This document shows, piece by piece, positions 7,560 to 16,854 of a stretch of DNA of 64,000 bases; position 1 is the stretch's first letter; every line of letters starts with the position of its first letter. The position numbers were made by a program, and so were the translations under genes. Below the pieces are notes generated by a model. The model made no database searches and was not told the origin of the DNA. It saw only the letters and a program-made list of their open reading frames with translations. The DNA lies in assembly GCA_003225315.1 (NCBI GenBank), contig QHZD01000039.1, positions 1 to 64,000 of the forward strand, read 5' to 3'. Source of the stretch: Acidobacteriota bacterium. Lineage in GTDB: Bacteria > Acidobacteriota > Terriglobia > Acidiferrales > UBA7541.

Positions 7560-9005
7560 ATGAGCACGAGCACCAGTCTAGGAGCGACCTCGCCCATTAA
7601 GTTTGGCACGTCCGGCTGGCGCGGCCTCATCGCCGACGATTTCACTTTCGCCAACGTGCGCTTGGCTGTCACTGCCATCGCGGAACATGCGAAATCCAAA
7701 GCGAAAGAGCCCGCAATCCTGGTGGGCTACGACACGCGGTTCTACTCCGAAGAATTTTCTCAGCTCGCCGTGGACATCCTGCAGCACCACGGGATTCGCA
7801 CGCTGCTCTGCGAAACGTTCACGCCCACTCCGGCCGTGGCTTTCGAAATCATGCGCCGCAAACTCGATGGCGCCATCAATTTCACCGCCAGCCACAATCC
7901 CGCGCAATATCACGGCCTGAAATTTTCCTCTGCCGATGCCGGCCCCGCGCTGCCGGAAGTCACCAAGGACATCGAGGCGCGGGCCGCGAAACTCGCCGCG
8001 AATGGCGGCGTTCCGCCCCTTCCGCATGGTGCATCAAATTCGCCGCGGGGCGAAAAAGTCAATCTGCGTGAAAACTATTTGAAGCGCCTCGAAGAGCTCG
8101 TTCAGTTCGAGACGCTGCGCAAAATCAAGCCATCCTTGGTTGTTGACGCGCTCCACGGCTGCGGCGCCGGCTATCTCGACCGCACGCTCATCGATCACGG
8201 CGTCACCGTGCAAGCCATGCGCACCGAACGCGATTGCCTGTTCGACGGCACCGGCCCCGACGTTTCCGAAGAAAATCTCGCGCCGCTTCGCAAGGCCGTG
8301 GTGGATTCGAAGGCGACCGTTGGCTTGGCCACCGATGGCGACGCTGATCGCTTTGGCATCGTTGATAGCGATGGCGCATGGATCCAGCCCAACTTGGTCC
8401 TTGCCCTGGTCTACGACTATCTCGTCGAAACCCGCAAGTGGAAAATGCCTGCGGCGCGCAGCGTTGCGACCACTCAAATGATTGATGCCGTCGCCAAGTC
8501 GCAAGGCCAAACCGTCCATCAGACGCCCGTCGGTTTTAAGTACATCGGCCAGCTCATTCGCGAAGACAAAATTGCTCTGGGCGGCGAAGAGAGCGCCGGG
8601 CTCACCATTCGCGGCCACATCCCGGAAAAAGACGGCATCCTTGCGTGCTTGCTCGTCGCGGAAATGATTGCCGCCCGCGGCGCCTCCATCGGCGAACAGG
8701 TTCGCGCCATGTACAAAAAACTCGGCCGCGAATTCTGGCCGGTCCGCGAAAATCTTCATCTTTCCGACGAACAAAAGGCAAACGCCGTCAAGCGTGTGGC
8801 TGTTGACGCTTCGACACTCGCCGGCCGGAAAGTCGTATCCATTGACCGCACCGATGGCGCAAAATTTGTTTTCGACGACGGTTCGTGGATGTTGCTGCGC
8901 CTTTCCGGCACGGAGCCGCTACTTCGCCTGTACGTCGAAGCCGAAAGCGCCGCCGCTTCCGCAAAATTGACGCGAGACGCATCACAATGGGTTCTGCAAG
9001 ACTGA
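7560..9005 (+). CDS. Phosphoglucomutase/phosphomannomutase
   Basis: 481 residues with the four alpha-D-phosphohexomutase landmarks in order: the phosphoserine loop TASHNP (S111), the metal loop DGDADR (259-264), the sugar-binding loop GEESAG (342-347) and the phosphate-binding RLSGTEPLLR near the C-terminus. It interconverts hexose 1- and 6-phosphates, feeding glycogen, exopolysaccharide or nucleotide sugars. Glucose versus mannose preference cannot be read reliably. Its end lies close to the division gene that follows. Confidence 0.88.
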   Translation: MSTSTSLGATSPIKFGTSGWRGLIADDFTFANVRLAVTAIAEHAKSKAKEPAILVGYDTRFYSEEFSQLAVDILQHHGIRTLLCETFTPTPAVAFEIMRRKLDGAINFTASHNPAQYHGLKFSSADAGPALPEVTKDIEARAAKLAANGGVPPLPHGASNSPRGEKVNLRENYLKRLEELVQFETLRKIKPSLVVDALHGCGAGYLDRTLIDHGVTVQAMRTERDCLFDGTGPDVSEENLAPLRKAVVDSKATVGLATDGDADRFGIVDSDGAWIQPNLVLALVYDYLVETRKWKMPAARSVATTQMIDAVAKSQGQTVHQTPVGFKYIGQLIREDKIALGGEESAGLTIRGHIPEKDGILACLLVAEMIAARGASIGEQVRAMYKKLGREFWPVRENLHLSDEQKANAVKRVAVDASTLAGRKVVSIDRTDGAKFVFDDGSWMLLRLSGTEPLLRLYVEAESAAASAKLTRDASQWVLQD

Positions 9006-9028
9006 AGAAGACAAGTCCTGGCGAAAAC

Positions 9029-9349
9029 ATGCCGCTCTTCCTGCGCCAACACGGCCGCGCGCTCCTCGCGCTGCTTGTGCTAGTCCTCCTGGTGCACGAC
9101 ATTTTTGGTACGCACGGCTTTTTGGCCATGCGCCGAAAGCAACTGGAAATCAAGAAGGTAACCACAGATCTGGAGCAGTTGAATAAAGAAAATCTACAGC
9201 TCGAGCAGGAAGTAAGAGAGCTGAAGACCGATCCCCGCAAAATCGAAAAAATTGCCCGCGACGAGCTGGGTCTCGCCAAGCCCGGCGAAGTTATCATCAA
9301 GATCCCGCGGGCGCAGCAGTTGCCGCAGGATTCTTCGGTAAAGCCCTGA
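9029..9349 (+). CDS. ftsB: FtsB/DivIC-type septum formation protein
   Basis: 106 residues from the ATG at 9029; a start at 8987, inside the upstream gene, would add 14. One membrane helix near the N-terminus (RALLALLVLVLLVHDIF) is followed by a coiled coil with 'LEIKKVTTDLEQLNKENLQL' and then 'DPRKIEKIARDELGLAKPGE', the hallmark of the FtsB/DivIC family. The protein bridges early and late divisome parts with FtsL and FtsQ. Its last 53 bases overlap the end of the converging gene at 9297. Confidence 0.85.
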   Translation: MPLFLRQHGRALLALLVLVLLVHDIFGTHGFLAMRRKQLEIKKVTTDLEQLNKENLQLEQEVRELKTDPRKIEKIARDELGLAKPGEVIIKIPRAQQLPQDSSVKP

Positions 9350-10421
9350 CCCGCCATTTTTTCCACGTTGTGCGCGCCAGCGAAAGCCCCAGCATCGCCA
9401 GGAAAATCGTAATCAGTCCCGCCGTGGCCTTTAGCGCGCTGCACTGCCCCTTGGGCAGGATGGAGAATCTTCCATAGACAAATTCAATGTGCACCCAATA
9501 CACCAGCAGCGAAGTATTTCCGAGCTGGATGATGGGGCTGAATCCCTTCTGCGCCAGTCCCCACCGGCACCAGGCGTAAACCAAGAAAAGAATGATCAGC
9601 AAGACGCCGCAGCGCAGCAGCAAGAAATTTGGATTGCTATGCCAGTAGTCGTAAACCGCGTACAGCCGCACGCGCGACGAATCGAACAAGATCGACAAGT
9701 AGCACGCAGCGATTCCAGCGCCCCCGAGCGCGGCGAACGCAAGCCCTTCCCTGCGACGCGCAAAATCCGAAGACAGAAAAAAGCCCACCGCGAGTCCCAC
9801 GAATGCAAATGCCGACCACGGAAACAAAGGAAAGAGCCATGGCTGCGGCTCCTTAAATATATGCACGCCATTGATGTAAGACTCGAGGGGCCAGGGTAGG
9901 AACTTTGGCCAATGCGTCGTCCAAAGCGGCGGCGTCGCCATGGCCGCAATCACCGCCGCAAGAATTCCCGCGGCTAGTGTTCGGACTCTTGCCTCAGCAG
10001 CATCGCCATTCCCTGCGGCCCAGCACAACACTCCCATCACCATCATGGAAACCCCGAGGATGTTTAGCACGTCGACGCGCAGCAAGTCCGTCCACGGCGA
10101 CCACGGATAGCCCAGCGCAAACTCCTGCACGCGAAATAGCAGTCCCATCCCGAAGATTTCCGCGCCGCGCCAGATCGTCTGCCTCGCAATCGCGTTTCGT
10201 GCGATTCCCTTCTCGCGAAGTTTTTGTGTCACCAGAGCAAACGACACGCCTGCCAAAAAAATAAACAGCGGCGCCGGCAGCGTTCCACCTAGCCGCGACC
10301 ACCCAATGAGCGACGACGATTTCTTCGCCTCCGGGCTCATCCACGAGTCGTAGCAATGCGTCTGAAACATCAGCACGCACGCCAGCCCGCGCATCCAATC
10401 AATGTAAGCAAGACGTTTCAT
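9297..10421 (-). CDS. Multi-pass membrane protein of the DUF1624 / heparan-alpha-glucosaminide acetyltransferase-like family
   Basis: 374 residues. The N-terminus 'RLAYIDWMRGLACVLMFQTH' matches the opening of the DUF1624/HGSNAT catalytic family, which puts acyl groups on sugars across the membrane. About ten hydrophobic segments follow, with conserved-looking 'GGTLPAPLFIFLAGVSFAL' and 'GNTSLLVYWVH' stretches. The substrate is unknown. It is divergent from the gene at 10666, sharing a 244-base promoter region, and its 3' end overlaps ftsB. Confidence 0.7.
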   Translation of the reverse strand: MKRLAYIDWMRGLACVLMFQTHCYDSWMSPEAKKSSSLIGWSRLGGTLPAPLFIFLAGVSFALVTQKLREKGIARNAIARQTIWRGAEIFGMGLLFRVQEFALGYPWSPWTDLLRVDVLNILGVSMMVMGVLCWAAGNGDAAEARVRTLAAGILAAVIAAMATPPLWTTHWPKFLPWPLESYINGVHIFKEPQPWLFPLFPWSAFAFVGLAVGFFLSSDFARRREGLAFAALGGAGIAACYLSILFDSSRVRLYAVYDYWHSNPNFLLLRCGVLLIILFLVYAWCRWGLAQKGFSPIIQLGNTSLLVYWVHIEFVYGRFSILPKGQCSALKATAGLITIFLAMLGLSLARTTWKKWRVRALPKNPAATAAPAGS

Positions 10422-10665
10422 TTTTGTCGTAATGCGTCAGCCAGAGAACCCATACATACTACGAAACAAAGCGCTCTCTAGGTGCGTATAGTTCAACAAT
10501 GGAGGTGTCCTCTTGCACCCAACTTCCATCCGCCCGCGCTGCCTGCAACAGTTGAAAAACACCACTGCATCGAAAACGCGGAATCCTTTGCTGTTTACGG
10601 ACTTGGCCTTCGACTTTCCCTTCCTGCAAGATATAGTCGGGGCGGCGTAGAAGAAGAACCTCCAC

Positions 10666-11643
10666 ATGAAAGCAATTGTCTATTCTAATTACGGTTCGCC
10701 GGATGTTCTCAAGTGTGAGGAGATTGAAAAACCCGTTCCCAAGGACAATGAAGTTTTGATCAGAGTTCGCGCGGCTTCCCTCAATCCGGTTGACGGGCAC
10801 CTCATGCGAGGCCCGCTCCCGCTTCGCCCGATGACCGGGCTGCGCAAACCAAGGAACGCACGGCTAGGCGTGGATGTGTCCGGCCACGTTGAAGCGGTCG
10901 GCAGGAACGCAACCCAGTTCAAACCAGGCGACGAGGTGTTCGGCGCGTGCCGAGCGGCCCTTGCCGAGTATGCGTGTGCTTCCGAGTCAAGATTGGTTGT
11001 GAAGCCCAATAAAGTAACCTTTGAGCAAGCGGCGTCTGTACCTGTAGCCGGACTCACCGCATTGCAGGGTCTTCGCGACAAAGGAAAGATTCAGCCGGGG
11101 CAGAAGGTCTTGATTAATGGTGCGTCGGGAGGTGTCGGTACTTTCGCTGTACAGATCGCCAAGTCATTCGGTGCAGATGTGACCGGCGTGTGCAGTACGC
11201 GGAACGTGGCTATGGTCCGATCTATCGGCGCAGATCGCGTCATTGACTACACGAAAGAGGATTTCAGCCAGAGTGCGCAACGTTACGACCTTATTTTCGA
11301 TAACGTCAGCAACCATTCGTTCTCAGAGCGCCGGCGCATCTTAAGTTCTAATGGCACCTGCGTCTTGGCGGGGATTGGAGGAGCAGGATCGCACGAGGGT
11401 CAATGGGCGCGTTTGGGTGGTTCGCTTAAAGCGCTGGTGGCGTCATGGTTCGTAAGCCAGAAATTCGTCACGTTTATTGCGCGAATAACCAAGGAGGATC
11501 TGACCATCCTGGGTGAACTCATGTCGACTGGAAAGGTTACTCCGGTCATCGCCAAGCGTTACGGGTTGAATGAAGTCCCTCAAGCTCTCCGTTACCTTGA
11601 AGAAGGACATGCACAAGGCAAAGTCGTAATAACCGTTACATAG
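10666..11643 (+). CDS. NAD(P)-dependent quinone-reductase-like medium-chain dehydrogenase
   Basis: 325 residues. It has the MDR layout: a GroES-like domain ('ASLNPVDGHLMRG', 'GVDVSGHVEAVG', 'FKPGDEVFG') and a Rossmann domain with 'GASGGVGTFAVQIAKSFGA'. It lacks the structural-zinc cysteine cluster, placing it near zeta-crystallin or RTN4IP1-like quinone or enone reductases. The partner nucleotide is probably NADPH. The role may be detoxification of reactive carbonyls, inferred from the family only. It is a single-gene unit. Confidence 0.82.
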   Translation: MKAIVYSNYGSPDVLKCEEIEKPVPKDNEVLIRVRAASLNPVDGHLMRGPLPLRPMTGLRKPRNARLGVDVSGHVEAVGRNATQFKPGDEVFGACRAALAEYACASESRLVVKPNKVTFEQAASVPVAGLTALQGLRDKGKIQPGQKVLINGASGGVGTFAVQIAKSFGADVTGVCSTRNVAMVRSIGADRVIDYTKEDFSQSAQRYDLIFDNVSNHSFSERRRILSSNGTCVLAGIGGAGSHEGQWARLGGSLKALVASWFVSQKFVTFIARITKEDLTILGELMSTGKVTPVIAKRYGLNEVPQALRYLEEGHAQGKVVITVT

Positions 11644-11692
11644 GGCGACTGCGCTCGACAACCCACACGCCCGGCTGCGTTACAATCCTCTC

Positions 11693-12697
11693 TTGCCTGC
11701 CACCCGCCAACTCGGCCCGTTCTCGATGCTCGGTCTCTGGGCCGTGCTCACTCTCACCGGAGCGCTGTACTCCGCCTGGCAAGGCTACGGCGGCCGCGAG
11801 TTCGCCGCCACGCTCACGGCTTTCGCGTTTTTCTTTCTGGTGACTCTGCTCTTTGCCGCGCGCGGCGTCGAGGATCGCCTCGCTTCGCGCTTCGGTGCTG
11901 GCAGCGGCTACTTGCTCGGCACCGCCGTGTTCCTCTTCTATCTGATCTACGCGCTGGGGACAAATACCTTCGCCTTCTCGCGTTCTCTCGCCGTCGCCGC
12001 TCTCGTTTTCATTCCGCTGCTCCTCGCTGCCACTGCGGAACGTCAGCCGCCCGGCGCTTTCCAGGACTTCCTCACCATCGCGGGAATATGGCTGGCGGTG
12101 AAGCCGCTGCCGAATCCCTGGGGATGGTCCTTGTCGCACTGGCTCTGGCCTTTCCCTGGCGGTCGCCTCGCGTATGTTTTCACGGTGATGATGTGTGTGA
12201 ACATCGCGCTCGCAACATTCGTGCTGGCGCGCCGGGTCAACGGAACCGGCTATTCCATCGGCTGGGGCCATCATTGGACCTTTTTCATTCTTGGCAGTTT
12301 CCTGGCGTTCGCTTGCATCGCCATTCCGCTGGGCCACGCCATCCGCTTCATTCAATTCGAACCGCAATGGTCGCAATTGAAATCGCTTCCCCTGGTATCG
12401 CTCGGTATTTTATTTTTCACTGCCTGGCCTGAAGAGTTTCTCTTTCGCGGCCTGCTCCAAAACATCCTTGCGCGCGCCACCAAGAGCGATCTCACCGGTT
12501 GGTGGATCGCCTCAATTGTCTTTGGCTTTTCGCATATCACCAACATGGGCTTTCCCAATTGGCGCTACGTGATCCTGGCTTCCATCGCCGGGTTTTTCTA
12601 TGGCTGGACCTGGCGCAAGACCGGCTCAATCTTCGCCTCCGCCCTCGTCCACGCCGCCGTCGACATCACCTGGCACTTCTTCTTTCGAACCCTCTAG
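11693..12697 (+). CDS. CPBP-family intramembrane metalloprotease
   Basis: 334 residues if the TTG at 11693 is used; an ATG at 11726 would give 323. A TACAAT element lies only about 12 bases before the TTG, so the message may have almost no leader. Eight or so hydrophobic segments precede the CPBP (Abi) motifs: 'PEEFLFRGLLQN', 'FGFSHITN' and 'HAAVDITWH'. These bind metal inside the membrane in relatives of eukaryotic CAAX prenyl protease 2. Bacterial members process membrane peptides or give bacteriocin immunity. Confidence 0.82.
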   Translation: MPATRQLGPFSMLGLWAVLTLTGALYSAWQGYGGREFAATLTAFAFFFLVTLLFAARGVEDRLASRFGAGSGYLLGTAVFLFYLIYALGTNTFAFSRSLAVAALVFIPLLLAATAERQPPGAFQDFLTIAGIWLAVKPLPNPWGWSLSHWLWPFPGGRLAYVFTVMMCVNIALATFVLARRVNGTGYSIGWGHHWTFFILGSFLAFACIAIPLGHAIRFIQFEPQWSQLKSLPLVSLGILFFTAWPEEFLFRGLLQNILARATKSDLTGWWIASIVFGFSHITNMGFPNWRYVILASIAGFFYGWTWRKTGSIFASALVHAAVDITWHFFFRTL

Positions 12698-12821
12698 ATT
12701 GCACTCGGAATTCCTGCAACGAAGACCTTCCTCGTGCATCCAATCGGCAAGGAAGACCGGGGGCGGGCCTGTTCCGGCCCCGCACTTGTACAGAACGCAA
12801 AGCGCATTCAGGAGAAAACCG

Positions 12822-13355
12822 ATGGCCGATGCAATGACAGCGGATCAGGCAACTTTTTTGCTGCATGACTTGTATATGGGGACCTTGAAAACAGAAAGCC
12901 GCACCACCAAGAAGATTCTCGAAGCCGTTCCCGCAAATAAGGCGGATTACAAGCCGGACCCCGCCTCAAGAAGCGCGATCGAACTGGCTCGGCATATTGC
13001 CGCGGCGGACAACCGCTTCGTCGAAACGGTAATCAACGGCGTGTTCGACACCAACCCATCGATGATTCCAGAAAACGTCAAGACGCCCGCTGAAGTTGCT
13101 TCCTGGTACGAGGAGCGTTACGCGAAGAACTTCGAAGCGCTCGGAAAAGTCAGCGGCGCGCAATTGGTGAAGATCATCGATTTTCGCGGAATGTTCCAGT
13201 GGCCCGCCGTGAAATTTGTGATGTTCGGCCTGCACCACACCATTCATCATCGCGGCCAGCTCGCTTCGTACTTGCGCTGCATGGGCTCAAAAGTGCCGTC
13301 AATTTACGGCGAAAGCTACGACGACGCCCAAGCCCGCAAAGCCGCCCAAGCATAA
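12822..13355 (+). CDS. DinB-family protein
   Basis: 177 residues from an ATG preceded by AGGAG; an open frame runs upstream to 12600 but inside the protease gene. The four-helix DinB bundle is recognised from 'IELARHIAAADNRFVETV', 'GMFQWPAVKFVM' and 'HTIHHRGQLASYLR', with metal-binding histidines in helices two and four. DinB proteins include bacillithiol, mycothiol and glutathione transferases, and many are uncharacterised. No thiol partner gene is nearby. Confidence 0.8.
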   Translation: MADAMTADQATFLLHDLYMGTLKTESRTTKKILEAVPANKADYKPDPASRSAIELARHIAAADNRFVETVINGVFDTNPSMIPENVKTPAEVASWYEERYAKNFEALGKVSGAQLVKIIDFRGMFQWPAVKFVMFGLHHTIHHRGQLASYLRCMGSKVPSIYGESYDDAQARKAAQA

Positions 13356-13392
13356 AGAAATTCAGTAACCACTGCGATTTCAGTAACAGCGA

Positions 13393-14169
13393 TTAACGTA
13401 CGACTCCGCTCATGGGGCTGGAGGCCGAGGCATAAAGGCGCTTCGGCATGCGCCCAGCGAGGTAGGATTTGTGGCCGGCGATCACGGCGTCGCGCATGGC
13501 TTCCGCCATGAGGACGGCGTCCTGGGCTTCGGCAATCGCCGTGTTCATGAGCACGCCGTCGGCGCCAAGTTCCATGGCGACAGCAGCGTCGGATGCGGTG
13601 CCAACTCCTGCATCCACGATCATGGGAACTTCGGTGATGCGCTCGCGGAGGATGCGCAGGTTCGCCGGATTTTGCACCCCGAGCCCGGAACCGATGGGCG
13701 CGGCAAGCGGCATCACCGCGGAAGCGCCCGCGTCGATCAGTTTGCGCGCAGCGATTAAATCGTCATTCGTATAAGGCAGAACGACAAAACCCTCCTTCAC
13801 GAGGACGCGCGTCGCTTCGATGAGCTGCTCCGTATCCGGAAAAAGTGTTTGCTGGTCCCCGATCACTTCGAGCTTGACCCAATTCGAGAGGCCAACTTCC
13901 CGCGCCAACCGCGCCGTTCGTATCGCTTCGTCGGCGGTGTAGCAGGCAGCCGTGTTTGGGAGAATGAAAATCTTCTCGCGATCGATGTAGTTCAGCAGCG
14001 ATTCTTTGCTGCGGTCGGTGAGGTTCACTCGTCGGACCGCCACAGTAACCATGTCCGCGCCGGAAGCGGCATGCGCGCGCGCCATTTCCTGGAAGCTGCG
14101 GTACTTCCCTGTTCCGACGATCAGTCGGGATTTGAAAGCTCGGCCCGCGACGACCAAATTATCCGGCAT
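13393..14169 (-). CDS. thiG: Thiazole synthase ThiG
   Basis: 258 residues. The opening '[16 protein letters not shown]', the Schiff-base lysine K99 in '[10 protein letters not shown]', and '[11 protein letters not shown]' with '[11 protein letters not shown]' identify ThiG, the TIM-barrel enzyme that builds the thiazole phosphate of thiamine from deoxyxylulose phosphate, dehydroglycine and sulfur on ThiS. GAGGA precedes the start. No thiS, thiF, thiO or thiH is adjacent and no TPP riboswitch is visible upstream, so the rest of the pathway must lie elsewhere. Confidence 0.93.
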   Translation of the reverse strand: MPDNLVVAGRAFKSRLIVGTGKYRSFQEMARAHAASGADMVTVAVRRVNLTDRSKESLLNYIDREKIFILPNTAACYTADEAIRTARLAREVGLSNWVKLEVIGDQQTLFPDTEQLIEATRVLVKEGFVVLPYTNDDLIAARKLIDAGASAVMPLAAPIGSGLGVQNPANLRILRERITEVPMIVDAGVGTASDAAVAMELGADGVLMNTAIAEAQDAVLMAEAMRDAVIAGHKSYLAGRMPKRLYASASSPMSGVVR

Positions 14170-14294
14170 GTAGTCCTCAGAAAGATTTTAGACCTTCAGA
14201 GGCCCGCCGACAAATCGCTGGCGGCCCCGGTTCGAGAGCAATGCCCTCCCAGCGCAATCGCATCACTCAGCAACAGGTTTCTGGCGCGCCGTAA

Positions 14295-14801
14295 TCAGGA
14301 TTGGAGATGCGCTTCCAGAAACCAGAGATCCTTGTCGAGGTCGCGCATGATGGAAGTGAAAAGGTCGGCGGTAATTTTGTCGCCGAGGTCTTCGCTCTCA
14401 TTGATGGCCTGACGAAGCGCGTTGGCATGGTGCGCGACGTTGTGCACCAGCCATTTCAACTGCGAAGGGCCATCGGAGGCGCTGAGGTTCGCTTCCTTCA
14501 ATCCGGACTTCGCCGCAACTTCGCGGGCGGTGCCATTGGCAACGCCTCCGAGAGCGGCGATCCGCTCAGCGATGGAATCCGTCTGACCCTCGACGTGTTG
14601 GGCGACCGAATCGAACAATTCATGGAGCGCAATGAAGTTTATACCTTTGAGGTTCCAGTGGGCCCATTTGACCTGCGTGAAGAGATCGACGGCATCGGCA
14701 AGACGCGCATTGAGAAGCGCGGTGATGGCCTGCCGGTTTGACTCCGGAACTCCGACACTGCTTTTGTAAGTGCGAGCTGCTGCGGTTCCTGTTCCAGCCA
14801 T
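14295..14801 (-). CDS. dps: Dps-type DNA-protecting ferritin
   Basis: 168 residues with AGGAGGGAG before the start. The inter-subunit ferroxidase site is intact, with the exact Dps spacing H48-(12)-H60-(15)-D75-(4)-E79 in 'KWAHWNLKG...ALHELFD' and 'QTDSIAER'. Dps dodecamers oxidise and store iron with hydrogen peroxide and coat DNA in stressed cells. The lysine- and arginine-containing N-terminal tail could bind DNA. It lies between thiG and the acyl-CoA synthetase on the same strand but with wide gaps. Confidence 0.92.
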   Translation of the reverse strand: MAGTGTAAARTYKSSVGVPESNRQAITALLNARLADAVDLFTQVKWAHWNLKGINFIALHELFDSVAQHVEGQTDSIAERIAALGGVANGTAREVAAKSGLKEANLSASDGPSQLKWLVHNVAHHANALRQAINESEDLGDKITADLFTSIMRDLDKDLWFLEAHLQS

Positions 14802-14874
14802 GTGACTCCCTCCTTATGTGTTCCCCCGGTGTACTATCCGATGCTAGAAAAAGGCAATCGGTTTCGTACCCCAC

Positions 14875-16686
14875 CTAGTTTTGAAGGATAGGGCGGGGCT
14901 CGGCGACATCGGCGTAGAGGGACTCGATGACGGCGGCGTACTGCTGCTCGACGACGCGGCGCTTGAGCTTAAGGGTGAAGGTGAGACTGCCGTTATCGAA
15001 AGTAAAATCTTCGGGGAGAAGAGCGAAGCGCTTGATGGTTTCGTACTGCGCGAGATGGACGGTCAGGCGCTTGACCTCAGCGTCGATCAAAGCATGGACC
15101 CAGGGATGGGCGGCCAGTTCGGCGTTGGAGGCGAACTTGATTCCCTGGTCAGCGGCCTTGGCGGCGACCGTGGTGGGATTGGGAACGATAAGCGCGACGA
15201 TAAATTTGCGTCTATCGCCGACGACCATGGCGTTCAGGATGTAGGGGCTGGTCTTGAGCGCGTTTTCGATGGGTTGCGGAGCGACGAATTTTCCAGCGGC
15301 GGTTTTCAACAAATCTTTTTTGCGGTCGGTAATGAAGAGATAGTTGTCCTTGTCCACGTAGCCGATATCGCCGGTGCGGAACCAGCCGTCCTCGCTGAGA
15401 ACTTCGCGTGTGGCTTCGGCGTTTTTGTAGTAGCCGTGCATGACGCAAGGACCCTTGACGAGGATTTCTCCATCTTCGGCAACGCAGACTTGGACATTGG
15501 GAATGGGTTTGCCGGAACTGCCCATGCGATTTACTGGATAGTTGCTGGAGACGATGGGAGAAGTTTCCGTAAGACCATAACCCTGATAAATGGGAATACC
15601 GATAGTCCAGAAGAATTCCGCGAGCGCTTTGGAAAGTGGCGCGCCGCCGGAAGAGACGATGCGCAAATGGCCGCCGGTTCCCAGGCGGATTTTCTTGTAG
15701 ACCAATTTATCAGCGAGTTTCCACTGCGCTTTCAGGGCAAGGCTTGCATGAGCTCCGTTCGCGCGCCAGGGAGTGGCTCGCTGCGCCACGTTCATGGCCC
15801 AATTAAAAATCATTCTTTTTGAGCCGCTGGTTTTCGACCCTTGCTCGACGAGGCGGGCGTAGATTTTCTCGAAGAAGCGCGGGACGGCAGCGATGATGGT
15901 GGGACGGACTTCGAGGAGAGCCTGAGCGACAGCGTCGATGGATTCGACGTAGGCGAGAGCGGCGCCTTGAAAGATGTAGATGTAATCGAGCGTGCGGCCG
16001 TAGACGTGGGCAAGCGGAAGAAAGGAAAGCGCGACGTCTTTGGCGGGATCGAGGCTGAAATCGTGGCCCACGTCGTAGACGTTGGAGCAAAAATTGCTGT
16101 GAGTGAGCATGACGCCCTTGGGCTCGCCGGTGGTGCCGGAAGTGTAGATGAGGGAGGCGAGCTGGCCGGGAAGAACCTGGGCAGCGCGCAAACGGTAGGA
16201 GGAAACGTCCGCCGCGCTTGCTGCAGCGATGAGCGTTTCGTAGCGGAGACATTCGGCGGGGACGTCCGAGCCACCGTCGGCGACGATAATTTGTTCAAGC
16301 TCAGGGAGGCTGGCGCGGACGGCGAGAAGTTTATGCAACTGAGGCGCGCCAACTGCGAAAACGACTTTCGCGCCACAATGCTTGAGGATGTAGGTCATGC
16401 GGTCGGGCGATTCGTTGAAGTAGACGGGAACGGTGACGGCGCCTGCACCATTGATGGCGAAATCGGCGGTATGCCACTCCGGACGGTTGGCGGAAAAGAG
16501 GCCGACGCGGTCGCCGGGCTTCACGCCGAGTTCGACAAATGCGGTGGAAAGACCAGCGACGCGGCGAAGAAATTCCTGGGACGCAATGGCTTCCCAGCGG
16601 CCGTCGCGGCGAACCATTTGGGCACGCGGGTTCGGATGAGTGTCGACGGCATTCAGGAAGCGCGATGGAAGCGTGCCGTAATTCAT
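14875..16686 (-). CDS. Long-chain fatty acid-CoA ligase (AMP-forming)
   Basis: 603 residues from the ATG at 16686 (opening MNYGTLPSRF, which matches the family's usual start); an in-frame ATG at 16746 would add 20 residues of unlikely sequence. The adenylation motifs are present: 'YTSGTTGEPKG' near 181-191, 'YQGYGLTETSP', and 'GWFRTGDIGYVD' followed by 'ITDRKKDLLKTAAGKFVAP'. It activates fatty acids to acyl-CoA for degradation or lipid synthesis, in the FadD15/ACSL style. No beta-oxidation genes are adjacent. Confidence 0.88.
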   Translation of the reverse strand: MNYGTLPSRFLNAVDTHPNPRAQMVRRDGRWEAIASQEFLRRVAGLSTAFVELGVKPGDRVGLFSANRPEWHTADFAINGAGAVTVPVYFNESPDRMTYILKHCGAKVVFAVGAPQLHKLLAVRASLPELEQIIVADGGSDVPAECLRYETLIAAASAADVSSYRLRAAQVLPGQLASLIYTSGTTGEPKGVMLTHSNFCSNVYDVGHDFSLDPAKDVALSFLPLAHVYGRTLDYIYIFQGAALAYVESIDAVAQALLEVRPTIIAAVPRFFEKIYARLVEQGSKTSGSKRMIFNWAMNVAQRATPWRANGAHASLALKAQWKLADKLVYKKIRLGTGGHLRIVSSGGAPLSKALAEFFWTIGIPIYQGYGLTETSPIVSSNYPVNRMGSSGKPIPNVQVCVAEDGEILVKGPCVMHGYYKNAEATREVLSEDGWFRTGDIGYVDKDNYLFITDRKKDLLKTAAGKFVAPQPIENALKTSPYILNAMVVGDRRKFIVALIVPNPTTVAAKAADQGIKFASNAELAAHPWVHALIDAEVKRLTVHLAQYETIKRFALLPEDFTFDNGSLTFTLKLKRRVVEQQYAAVIESLYADVAEPRPILQN

Positions 16687-16767
16687 GGCCTGAGCGTCAC
16701 TGTACCTTACCCATTTGGATGACGCAATGAAGCGATGGATTGCCATTTTCGATGAGCGCCGAAAAGC

Positions 16768-16786
16768 GCGGGTCTAAAAGACCCGC
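16768..16786. repeat. Short palindromic repeat (GCGGGTCT-type)
   Basis: GCGGGTCTAAAAGACCCGC forms an 8-base stem with a short loop and is followed by CACTACA. It lies between the acyl-CoA synthetase start and the end of the next minus-strand gene. From memory, hairpins of this wording are scattered between genes in acidobacterial genomes, so it is called an interspersed palindrome rather than only a terminator. Confidence 0.5.
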
Positions 16787-16854
16787 CACTACAACGCTTC
16801 TTTTGGACGGCGCAATGTGACACGGTCCTGGCGTTTTTACGAAGGGCCTCCGTT

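Noticed and set aside
14170-14294. Possible TPP riboswitch upstream of thiG.
   Set aside because: The CTGAGA and ACC-TTTGA-CCTGA-type core is absent.
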